Part shown: piece after piece, positions 1 through 5,016 of the stretch
Layout of the letters: the number at the start of each line of letters is the position of its first letter
Position numbering within the stretch: the stretch's first letter is position 1
Source: Synergistaceae bacterium
GTDB lineage: Bacteria; Synergistota; Synergistia; Synergistales; Aminobacteriaceae
NCBI GenBank assembly: GCA_017458545.1
Contig: JAFTBA010000122.1
Location: 1 to 5,016, forward strand
Direction of reading: 5' to 3'
Length of the DNA: 5,016 nt
Position numbers and translations under genes: made by a program
The notes under the pieces: generated by a model
The model's input: only the letters and a program-made list of their open reading frames with translations
Database searches by the model: none
Told to the model about the DNA's origin: nothing

Positions 1-654
1 GTTTTCACCGCGCCAAATCATAATCTTAAAGATTAAATCTGTTAAGGGTATAACTTTGAGCCTCTGCAATGCTGTTACAGCACCTGCCGAATACTCAACA
101 GCAAATACAGCCAATGACATGAACATGAAGATATATTTTTGTGAGTCGGTGTTGAGTGCTTTGTGAACCTCGTATGCACTCAGTATCAGCAGAAGGCACA
201 AGGCAATTCCCAAAGTGAACCCTAATGCCCTCATCATAGCGTTAGTGCTTATGCCGGCCTCTCCGAAATAAATGAACTCCCTCGTAAATTGCAGCACAGG
301 AGGTACTAGGAACGTTAATGAGACAGCGATTAACACCGACAGTGAGAACACAGTGATGACATGAAGAATATTCTTCCTGACTACTGAGGCGGTCAGCACA
401 AAAACTAATGATACTATGCTTAAAGCTGATACCCAAACGGTTAGCCATCTGTTGAACCACATCAGTAAGAGATTCATACCGCGAGGGTCATACAGTCTGA
501 CTGCGAAAACTATGAAGCCCGATATTATTCCGAGAACAGTAAAAATTACGGTGAGCTTTTTCCGTGAAGACATCATCGAAAAGCTGAAGATTATTCCCAA
601 AAGAATTGAGAAAGCAGCTAAATGATCCGTTACCGAGACAAGATACTTTAGAAT
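1..654 (-). CDS. DUF2318-like polytopic membrane protein of a P19/FTR1 iron uptake locus, N-terminal 218 codons (partial)
   Basis: The reading frame stays open from a stop (TAG, 660-658) to the left edge, and the gene continues beyond the window. The protein begins (M)LKYLVSVTDHLAAF and shows about six hydrophobic segments, near residues 12-28, 34-52, 71-90, 96-118, 140-160 and 174-195, so it is an inner-membrane protein. Order and topology match the Cj1660-type protein with a DUF2318 region found beside FTR1 and P19 in Campylobacter. In that family a cysteine-rich metal-binding part lies C-terminal; here it would be outside the window. The first in-frame codons are AAA ATT CTA; ATT (654-652) is the only plausible start, 6 bases after GGAGGTG. 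The next conventional start, a TTG at about residue 19, lacks a comparable Shine-Dalgarno sequence and would cut into the first membrane helix. It is the third gene of the operon, 86 bases after P19, behind a terminator-like hairpin. The family assignment rests on context and hydropathy and is moderate; a membrane protein is certain. Confidence 0.72.
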   Translation of the reverse strand, partial: MLKYLVSVTDHLAAFSILLGIIFSFSMMSSRKKLTVIFTVLGIISGFIVFAVRLYDPRGMNLLLMWFNRWLTVWVSALSIVSLVFVLTASVVRKNILHVITVFSLSVLIAVSLTFLVPPVLQFTREFIYFGEAGISTNAMMRALGFTLGIALCLLLILSAYEVHKALNTDSQKYIFMFMSLAVFAVEYSAGAVTALQRLKVIPLTDLIFKIMIWRGEN

Positions 655-660
655 TTTCTA

Positions 661-667
661 CACCTCC
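661..667 (-). promoter_or_regulatory. Strong Shine-Dalgarno that sets an ATT start for the DUF2318-like gene
   Basis: On the minus strand this reads GGAGGTG, a seven-base match to the anti-Shine-Dalgarno end of 16S rRNA. Six bases (TAGAAA) separate it from ATT. An in-frame TAG lies inside that spacer, so no upstream start in this frame is possible. The site immediately follows the T tract of the hairpin at 671-713. Confidence 0.75.
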
Positions 668-670
668 CAT

Positions 671-713
671 AACAAAAGCAGAAGGTCCGCTCTTTAATTC
701 AGCGAACCTCTGC
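671..713 (-). terminator. Rho-independent terminator or attenuator between P19 and the DUF2318-like gene
   Basis: On the minus strand the left arm GCAGAGGTTCGCT (713-701) pairs with AGCGGACCTTCTGC (691-678) through 13 pairs, with one bulged base and one G-U pair. The loop is 9 bases (GAATTAAAG). TTTTGTT follows directly (677-671). This is the build of an intrinsic terminator, although the T tract is short and interrupted by a G. It begins 27 bases after the P19 stop and ends just before the next Shine-Dalgarno sequence, which suggests partial termination inside the operon rather than its end. It could instead act as an mRNA-stabilising 3' hairpin for the FTR1-P19 transcript. Confidence 0.7.
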
Positions 714-740
714 AAAATTTTCCTGTTGATTAAGCCTGAA

Positions 741-1328
741 CTAGTCGCTTAACTGTTCGCCCGTGTAATTCCAATCGAACTCGACTTTGTGAGTCTGGAA
801 GAACTCTTTTGCGCCTTCCTTAGCAGGTACGCCCGTCTCGGGATCAATGTGAAGGAGGTAATCGGTCGGAGGCTCAATGATGAAACGGTGTTTGTACGGG
901 CCTACGGGTAAACCTTTGGCGATGTTAGCACCGTAATGGGGGCCGTCGTCAGCGTTCATGGGCATGAATGAGCCTGACATTACTACAGTGCCGTCAATCT
1001 TGGCGATCTCGTACTTGACCGTCAGATAAGCAGGCCAAATATCTTCGCCGTTACCGAAACCGTAAGCAACTGCATACTTGGGTATGAAGTGAATATCTGC
1101 CTCAAGGTGCATGTCAGATTCTTCGCGTGAGAGTCCTTTACCTGCAGGGTACATATCTACTGCCTGGAAATAAACTGCCGCAACGTTGTAAGGCCCTACC
1201 TGAGTCTCGCCGATAGGTATTTCCTCGAAACCTGCTTCGCCCGGTTTAACCGATACGGCCTGTGCACCGAATGCCGCTGATGACAGCGCGAGAGTGAGAA
1301 CGAATACTGCGATAATGAGTTTCTTCAT
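741..1328 (-). CDS. p19: P19-type periplasmic high-affinity Fe2+ transport protein (Tp34/FetP family)
   Basis: A 195-residue protein, normal length for the family. Residues 1 to about 22 form a Sec signal peptide (MKK, a hydrophobic run, then AAFGAQA) without a lipobox cysteine, so the mature protein is probably soluble in the periplasm. The rest is the immunoglobulin-like P19 domain. Metal-site residues known from Campylobacter P19 and E. coli FetP are visible: H74 and E76 in MHLEADIH; M124, D128 and H131 in MPMNADDGPH, spaced 4 and 3 apart as in P19; and H160 in LLHIDPETGV. Family members dimerise, bind copper and iron, and supply iron to an FTR1-type permease. The ATG follows AGGAGG (1346-1341) by 12 bases, a rather long gap. 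It lies 61 bases downstream of the FTR1 stop, consistent with co-transcription. The stop is TAG. Assignment is firm; the exact iron chemistry is inferred from relatives. Confidence 0.95.
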   Translation of the reverse strand: MKKLIIAVFVLTLALSSAAFGAQAVSVKPGEAGFEEIPIGETQVGPYNVAAVYFQAVDMYPAGKGLSREESDMHLEADIHFIPKYAVAYGFGNGEDIWPAYLTVKYEIAKIDGTVVMSGSFMPMNADDGPHYGANIAKGLPVGPYKHRFIIEPPTDYLLHIDPETGVPAKEGAKEFFQTHKVEFDWNYTGEQLSD

Positions 1329-1389
1329 GATAAAAACTAACCTCCTGATAAATTTTTTTGTTACTGTTACTGTCTATAAACACCCTGTA

Positions 1390-2799
1390 TTATTTCGCAG
1401 GGGATTTATCCTTTTTCCTGAAAATGTGAGGCAGCATAGTCCATACTGCAGCGATTACGAGCATGATTTGAGGAATTAGAGTCTCTGCCCTGTCGTAAAT
1501 GCTCAGTATCTCAATGCTAAATCCTTTCATTGCAGGTATAACCGTTCGGCCTGTAATCACATCTGCCTCAGTGAGTTCAACAACACCCTTGCCCATGAAC
1601 GATATGCACATTAGGAAAAGCAAAATGCTCGTGAACATGAAGAACGCCCTGAGCGGTAACCTCACGCTGAAATACCTGAAGCACACCCATACGATTACGA
1701 GGACCAATATTCCTGCGCCTATACCGTAAGCAATATAAACAGGGTTACTCATACCTCCCGTGAACGCCGCTGAATAGAACAGTATTAACTCAGCGCCCTC
1801 TCTCATTACAGCGATGAACGCCGCGAAAATTAATGTCCATTGTGATTTGCTGTCTATTGACTGCTGAACTTTGCCGCTTATGTAATTCTCCCAAGCAATA
1901 GTGTCAGCCTTTGAGAGCATCCAGTTGCTGACGTAGAACAGAACTGCAACCGCCAAAAACATCGTCCAGCCCTCTAAGAGTTCTCGGGCAACACCGCTCT
2001 GTTCACCCATCATGTACTCCAGGAACCATGCGAGTATTACGCTTGCTATGATTGCTGCGAATGAACCGAGATAGACTCCTTTGAGCATGTTTTTGTTGCC
2101 GGTCTTGATGAGGTAAGCGACTATTGCAGCGATGACGAGTATTGCTTCGAGTCCTTCCCTCACCAGAAGACCGAACGCCGTTAAGAACGTAAGCCAGTCC
2201 CTGTTGACGGGTGCTTTGGGTGCTGATGGAGTCGTAGTAGCTGCTGTTGACGGTGAAGGCTCAGTGACAGTTGTTGATGTCGTTGACGCTGAAGCAACGA
2301 GTGCAGGGCGAGGAACCTGAGTCTCCGCGTAAATTTTTTCGCCTGCGTTATCGGGGTCAGTGATTTCAGACTCGCCGTCCAAGACCATAGCGTCCTTGTA
2401 AATTTTTATTTTGAGGTCTTCGATCTGCTGAATGAGTGATGATTTTTCTTTTTCCTGATTGCCTAAGAGTACGTGTTTGATGTCCCTGAACTGTCCTTCT
2501 ATGTGATTGACTCTTGCGGCTGAAATTGCATACATAACGGTGCTTTCAAAGCCCTGAACTTCGTAATACTTGAAATAAGCATCATTGACGTTATTGTAAG
2601 CGTCCTTGTATTTGTCGTTCTGAACGTTATTGATTGCCGAGTTAAATTCGAGAGCCATATCTGCGGCAACACCGCGCCAATTATCATAATGCTTTTTCTT
2701 TTTGGCGGCCTCTGAATTTTCAGCGGAAGCCAGCACTACAGTGAGCAACATTAACACAAGCCCTGCATAATAAGCAAAGCCCCTCTTATTCTTCAACAA
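1390..2799 (-). CDS. ftr1: FTR1-family iron permease with an extracytoplasmic N-terminal domain
   Basis: A 469-residue iron permease. Residues 1 to about 31 look like a signal peptide or anchor. Residues 35-145 are a charged, helical extracytoplasmic domain, with acidic and aromatic residues around 74-101 (YFKYYEVQGFES, then NHIEGQF). Residues 166-198 are a linker made mostly of Ala, Thr, Ser and Pro. From about 202 the protein is the FTR1 membrane domain with seven hydrophobic segments. Both iron-permeation signatures are intact: REGLE at 214-218 in the first helix and REGAE at 333-337 in the fourth. The tail is short and basic. The start is TTG (2799-2797), 11 bases after AAGGAG; an in-frame TGA at 2808-2806 rules out upstream starts, and a second TTG follows directly. 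It is the first gene of the operon and should receive iron from P19. In characterised Campylobacter loci the FTR1 homologue has the same extended N-terminus. The family is certain; ferrous versus ferric substrate cannot be read from the sequence. Confidence 0.95.
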   Translation of the reverse strand: MLKNKRGFAYYAGLVLMLLTVVLASAENSEAAKKKKHYDNWRGVAADMALEFNSAINNVQNDKYKDAYNNVNDAYFKYYEVQGFESTVMYAISAARVNHIEGQFRDIKHVLLGNQEKEKSSLIQQIEDLKIKIYKDAMVLDGESEITDPDNAGEKIYAETQVPRPALVASASTTSTTVTEPSPSTAATTTPSAPKAPVNRDWLTFLTAFGLLVREGLEAILVIAAIVAYLIKTGNKNMLKGVYLGSFAAIIASVILAWFLEYMMGEQSGVARELLEGWTMFLAVAVLFYVSNWMLSKADTIAWENYISGKVQQSIDSKSQWTLIFAAFIAVMREGAELILFYSAAFTGGMSNPVYIAYGIGAGILVLVIVWVCFRYFSVRLPLRAFFMFTSILLFLMCISFMGKGVVELTEADVITGRTVIPAMKGFSIEILSIYDRAETLIPQIMLVIAAVWTMLPHIFRKKDKSPAK

Positions 2800-2810
2800 G
2801 TGAGGTCAAA

Positions 2811-2816
2811 CTCCTT
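2811..2816 (-). promoter_or_regulatory. Shine-Dalgarno for the FTR1 TTG start
   Basis: AAGGAG on the minus strand, 11 bases before the first of two consecutive TTG codons. No ATG or GTG is available in frame near here, and a TGA three codons before the TTG closes the frame. The first TTG is preferred because the second would leave a 14-base gap. Confidence 0.6.
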
Positions 2817-2837
2817 CTGTGAAATGAAAATTACATA

Positions 2838-2855
2838 CGTCAAACTTTTTTGACG
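2838..2855. promoter_or_regulatory. Candidate operator at the FTR1 transcription start
   Basis: A perfect inverted repeat with seven-base arms, CGTCAAA and TTTGACG on the minus strand, separated by AAAG. The repeat begins about 7 bases after the -10 box, where transcription should start, a classic position for a repressor site. It does not resemble the standard Fur box (GATAATGATAATCATTATC), nor obviously a DtxR site. A metal-responsive repressor is the natural guess for an iron uptake operon, but which protein binds cannot be told. As RNA it would form a weak hairpin without a terminator T tract. Confidence 0.5.
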
Positions 2856-2861
2856 AAGAGA

Positions 2862-2890
2862 ATTTTACCAGTGCTTAAATTTGCGGTCAA
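2862..2890 (-). promoter_or_regulatory. Sigma70-type promoter of the FTR1-P19-DUF2318 operon
   Basis: On the minus strand a -35 box TTGACC (2890-2885) and a -10 box TAAAAT (2867-2862) are separated by exactly 17 bases. Each hexamer differs from consensus at one position. Transcription would start near 2855, giving a leader of about 56 bases before the TTG start of FTR1. The promoter lies just 3' of the 323-residue gene, so the iron operon has its own start. Confidence 0.75.
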
Positions 2891-2918
2891 GTTTTTTTGT
2901 TAATAGGGGCAAACTTTT

Positions 2919-3890
2919 TCAGAGTATTATCGGTTCCGGTAATTTGTCTTTAGCTTTGAGGAGCAGCGTTGAATTTGTGCGCAAATTCAGCATGTCCTCA
3001 GTCAGTGCGAATGAAGGCATATAGCTGCGTATTATGTTTAAGCCGTGTTTGTTGAGGGTAATTCCTGAGAGGGTTAAAATTTTTTTGAGCCTGTGATTTC
3101 GTGTGATGCCCCTGACTGTTCCGGGATTGTCGGTGAAAAGTTTGGGAGGGTTTGAAGTTATGAGTATGTTAATGTGATTGTCAACTTTATAATCCGAGTG
3201 AAGTAACGCATTAACAAACACTTCAGTTAAAGCCTGAGAGCATTCGTACGACAATGGAGCTGTGAGTCTCGGCAGTATATCGGTATAAGCCCTCCAAATG
3301 TTATGCCTCTCAATTTCAACATGGCCGTGCGGATAATCGAGTACCGCACTCACGTTCAAAGCCCCTCCGAACATTAACAGCCCTGCAAACGTCAGGTACT
3401 TCCCCGAAAACACTCCGCACCGTCTCAAAAATTCATCGCGCTGAAATCTCTTCATCTCACCGTTAAGCTCAGTAACCCTCTCATAAAATTCACTGATACA
3501 TTTTTCGTTGACGGCCGTGTCTTTAACGGGGAAATCATCGCGCGAAAACTCATGTGAATCTCCTGCCATTAACGATTTAGCCCTTAACCCTGAAATTAAG
3601 TTCTGACCCTCAACACGCCTGTAAACCCTCCCGTTTAACGTCAACGGTCTTTTGTGCCACACTAACGGAGGAATGATGAGGGTTGTTGTACTGTTTGAGG
3701 TCTCTGAAGTGTGAGGGATTTCGGAAGGGATTAAGTGTTCCGGATTGAAACCTTCACAGATGATTTCACCGCCTGAAGAATTAGCGAGGGCATTAACAGT
3801 TTCAGGGATACGGTATTCATTATCCCTGCCGAAAACCTCAATGTCATACTCACCTGTAATAATCCCTGCCCTTAATGAATAATCAATCAC
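2919..3890 (-). CDS. AlbA_2/HATPase_c_4 family ATP-binding protein (Schlafen/RecG-like regulator type)
   Basis: A 323-residue protein. The N-terminal part (about 10-105) has the AlbA_2 pattern: an acidic stretch, then TVNALANSSGGEIICEG (31-47), and later GRVYRRVEGQN (87-97), where relatives have a Y-x-R-x-G strand. A connecting helical region follows (130-185). The C-terminal part is a GHKL-like ATPase fold: LTEVFVNALLHSDY (221-234) matches the N box with E223 and N227, and DNPG (254-257) matches the next motif. The usual GTG-I loop is changed to NKHGLNIIRSY (280-290), so ATP binding may be weakened. Family members are often annotated as transcriptional regulators or DNA-binding proteins, but few have a tested function. 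The start is GTG (3890-3888), 6 bases after GGAG. It is divergent from polA, 76 bases apart, and its stop lies upstream of the iron operon promoter. No evidence ties it to iron uptake. Confidence 0.75.
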   Translation of the reverse strand: MIDYSLRAGIITGEYDIEVFGRDNEYRIPETVNALANSSGGEIICEGFNPEHLIPSEIPHTSETSNSTTTLIIPPLVWHKRPLTLNGRVYRRVEGQNLISGLRAKSLMAGDSHEFSRDDFPVKDTAVNEKCISEFYERVTELNGEMKRFQRDEFLRRCGVFSGKYLTFAGLLMFGGALNVSAVLDYPHGHVEIERHNIWRAYTDILPRLTAPLSYECSQALTEVFVNALLHSDYKVDNHINILITSNPPKLFTDNPGTVRGITRNHRLKKILTLSGITLNKHGLNIIRSYMPSFALTEDMLNLRTNSTLLLKAKDKLPEPIIL

Positions 3891-3904
3891 TTAAATCTCC
3901 GTTC

Positions 3905-3944
3905 AAAAGTTTTTCAGCATATTATAATTTACCTCAAAACTTTT
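3905..3944. repeat. Nested dyad between the divergent ATPase-type gene and polA
   Basis: Arms AAAAGTTTT (3905-3913) and AAAACTTTT (3936-3944) are perfect reverse complements. The palindrome ATTATAAT (3921-3928) sits exactly at their centre, with seven bases on either side. The central palindrome supplies a TATAAT on both strands (3923-3928 plus, 3926-3921 minus). This could be an operator for divergent promoters. The A/T richness makes part of the symmetry cheap to obtain by chance. No good -35 box is visible for the plus-strand copy, so the polA promoter remains uncertain. Confidence 0.4.
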
Positions 3945-3951
3945 CATTCAA
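3921..3951 (-). promoter_or_regulatory. Possible promoter for the ATPase-type gene
   Basis: On the minus strand a perfect -10 TATAAT (3926-3921) is preceded by TTGAAT (3951-3946) as a -35 box, with a 19-base spacer, longer than ideal. Transcription would begin near 3914, about 24 bases before the GTG start. Confidence 0.4.
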
Positions 3952-3953
3952 AC

Positions 3954-3960
3954 GGGGTGA
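3954..3960 (+). promoter_or_regulatory. Shine-Dalgarno that sets an ATT start for polA
   Basis: GGGGTGA pairs with the 16S rRNA 3' end, allowing one G-U pair, and is followed by ATTAAG and then ATT at 3967. The last three bases form an in-frame TGA, which blocks any longer N-terminus. The first ATT (3961) directly abuts this site and is too close to serve as the start. Confidence 0.65.
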
Positions 3961-3966
3961 ATTAAG

Positions 3967-5016
3967 ATTAAGAGTTTTCTTATTGTTGACGGGCACAGCC
4001 TTGCTCATAGGGGGTTTCACGCCGTTAATGTAAACCTCACTGCCCCTGACGGAACTCCTACTGCAATGATCGTAGGATTCATGAACATGTTATACAGGGT
4101 ACAGGACGAATTTATGCCTGACTGTACTGTTATAGTCTTCGATGCTCCGGGAAAAACATTCAGGCACGAATTGCAGAGCGATTACAAAGGGTCAAGGAAA
4201 CCTTTAGCCGATGACCTGAGAATACAGATACCGATACTGCAGGAGTTATTAAGGTTCTGCGGTTATAAGGTAGTAATTGAACAGGGAGTTGAAGCTGATG
4301 ACGCTGCAGCTTCAATAGCAAGACTTGTTCGGAGCAAAGGTGATGAAGCAATAGTGCTTTCGTCCGACAAAGATTTATTTCAGATTTTGGGTAACGGCAT
4401 AAAAATGCTGCGCCCCGTCAAAAACGGAATCTCAGGTGCTGAACTTTACGATGAGGATTCATTCTTCAACGAATACGGATTCAGTCCTTGCTCAATGCCT
4501 GATTACCTAGCAATAACGGGCGATACTTCCGACAACATTAAGGGTGTTTTCGGTATAGGTGAGACAGGTGCAAAAAAAATACTGGCCGTTTATCCGACAA
4601 TCGAGTCGGTTTACAATTCATTAGATGAGCTGCCGAAGTCAGTACAAAAAAAATTCATCGCTGCAGGACGCGATAATGTCATATGGACACGCGATAACCT
4701 CACTAAGTTAAGGGATAATATTTTTGATGACGATGCTGATTTTCTTGAGGGGTGCATGAACGTTGAAACCGATTTCGTTTCGGCTGAGACTTTAGCGTTA
4801 AGGTTAGGATTGACGCGCGTACTCAAACGCATAGGAAGCGATAAGATACCTTTACCGCGTGAGTTTTTCCCGACTGAACGCTCAAGTAAACCCGAATGCG
4901 AAATCATCACAACCGATTACAAAAGTGAGCTACGAAATTCACCCGAAAAATTCAGCGGTCTCAAAAATATCTGGGACTTGAAAACCGCTTATTACCTTCT
5001 TCACCCTGACGTAACA
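3967..5016 (+). CDS. polA: DNA polymerase I, N-terminal 350 codons (5' nuclease domain and start of the next domain; partial)
   Basis: The first 350 residues of DNA polymerase I, which fills gaps and removes RNA primers during replication and repair; the gene runs off the right edge. The N-terminus, (M)KSFLIVDGHSLAHRGF, matches the family with no extra residues. The 5' nuclease metal-binding residues are all present: D8, D59, E109, D111, D112, D134, D136, D186 and D189, spaced as in E. coli Pol I. The helix-hairpin-helix (GVFGIGETGAKKIL, 193-206) follows. After about residue 290 there are only some 50 residues before DLKTAYYLLHPD (337-348), which resembles the end of a reduced exonuclease-like domain as in Taq polymerase, so proofreading is probably lacking. 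The polymerase domain is outside the window. The start is ATT: an in-frame TGA lies at 3958-3960 and the first ATG is codon 34, past the catalytic D8. No ATG, GTG, TTG or CTG occurs earlier in frame. Confidence 0.95.
   Translation, partial: MKSFLIVDGHSLAHRGFHAVNVNLTAPDGTPTAMIVGFMNMLYRVQDEFMPDCTVIVFDAPGKTFRHELQSDYKGSRKPLADDLRIQIPILQELLRFCGYKVVIEQGVEADDAAASIARLVRSKGDEAIVLSSDKDLFQILGNGIKMLRPVKNGISGAELYDEDSFFNEYGFSPCSMPDYLAITGDTSDNIKGVFGIGETGAKKILAVYPTIESVYNSLDELPKSVQKKFIAAGRDNVIWTRDNLTKLRDNIFDDDADFLEGCMNVETDFVSAETLALRLGLTRVLKRIGSDKIPLPREFFPTERSSKPECEIITTDYKSELRNSPEKFSGLKNIWDLKTAYYLLHPDVT

Noticed and set aside
242..460. Cysteine- and histidine-containing minus-strand frame
   Set aside because: It lies wholly within the membrane-protein gene in another frame and has no Shine-Dalgarno sequence or recognisable domain.
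488..715. A 75-codon minus-strand frame that spans the P19/DUF2318-like gap and could be a small gene or a frameshifted 5' end
   Set aside because: It overlaps the hairpin and the start of the membrane protein in another frame, shows no family resemblance, and its upstream part is explained by the hairpin and Shine-Dalgarno sequence.
1360..1373. Two tandem GTTACT units between FTR1 and P19
   Set aside because: Two six-base copies are too few to count as a repeat array, and no hairpin or function is apparent.
2132..2320. Plus-strand frame rich in Val and Ala
   Set aside because: It is the antisense shadow of the Ala/Thr/Ser/Pro linker and first helix of FTR1.
2889..2916. AAGTTT/AAACTT inverted repeat after the ATPase-type gene as a terminator
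   Set aside because: The six-base A/T-only arms are far apart and the second arm overlaps the -35 region of the FTR1 promoter, so a stable terminator is unlikely.
4571..4653. Two runs of eight A within polA (4572-4579 and 4646-4653) as possible slippage or programmed frameshift sites
   Set aside because: The conserved frame continues cleanly through both runs as Lys codons, and nothing suggests a second product.
4611..4910. 99-codon minus-strand frame
   Set aside because: It is antisense to well-conserved polA coding sequence, with no start signals or family match.
1..5016. tRNA or rRNA genes, CRISPR arrays, insertion sequences, riboswitches
   Set aside because: Reading both strands showed none; the window is almost fully covered by five genes and short intergenic gaps.

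Overview
The window looks like a compact bacterial chromosome segment of moderate G+C. It carries an iron-acquisition operon on the minus strand, an orphan ATPase-type gene also on the minus strand, and the 5' part of polA on the plus strand. A cleavable signal peptide on a soluble P19-type iron protein suggests a diderm host with a periplasm. The gene set FTR1 – P19 – DUF2318-like membrane protein is the kind known from Campylobacter and from assorted gut anaerobes. I cannot fix the phylum from this sequence; an anaerobic gut lineage such as Synergistota would fit, but that is a guess.

Layout. Positions 1-654 (minus) hold the N-terminal 218 codons of a polytopic membrane protein that runs off the left edge. 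741-1328 (minus) is a P19-type periplasmic ferrous iron transport protein. 1390-2799 (minus) is an FTR1-family iron permease with an extra extracytoplasmic N-terminal domain. The three genes read in the order FTR1, P19, membrane protein from one good sigma70-type promoter at 2862-2890. An 18-base perfect inverted repeat sits exactly where transcription should begin. Between P19 and the membrane protein there is a strong hairpin followed by a short T tract, which looks like an internal terminator or attenuator. 2919-3890 (minus) is a 323-residue protein of the AlbA_2/HATPase_c_4 (Schlafen/RecG-like regulator) type. 3967-5016 (plus) is the first 350 codons of DNA polymerase I, with an intact 5' nuclease domain and no room for a proofreading exonuclease domain before the right edge.

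How the genes work together. P19 should bind iron in the periplasm and pass it to FTR1, which has both REGxE motifs for iron permeation. The DUF2318-like membrane protein is a standard partner in such loci, where downstream genes usually encode an ABC transporter and thioredoxin-like proteins. The promoter-operator suggests metal-responsive repression, and the internal hairpin would lower expression of the distal genes relative to FTR1 and P19.

The most unusual signal is in start codons. Two of the five genes, polA and the DUF2318-like gene, have no usable ATG, GTG or TTG at the right place. Each has an in-frame stop just upstream, a good Shine-Dalgarno sequence, and an ATT codon 6 bases after it that gives exactly the expected family N-terminus. 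The other three genes start with ATG, TTG and GTG. Two ATT starts in 5 kb is far from ordinary bacterial practice.
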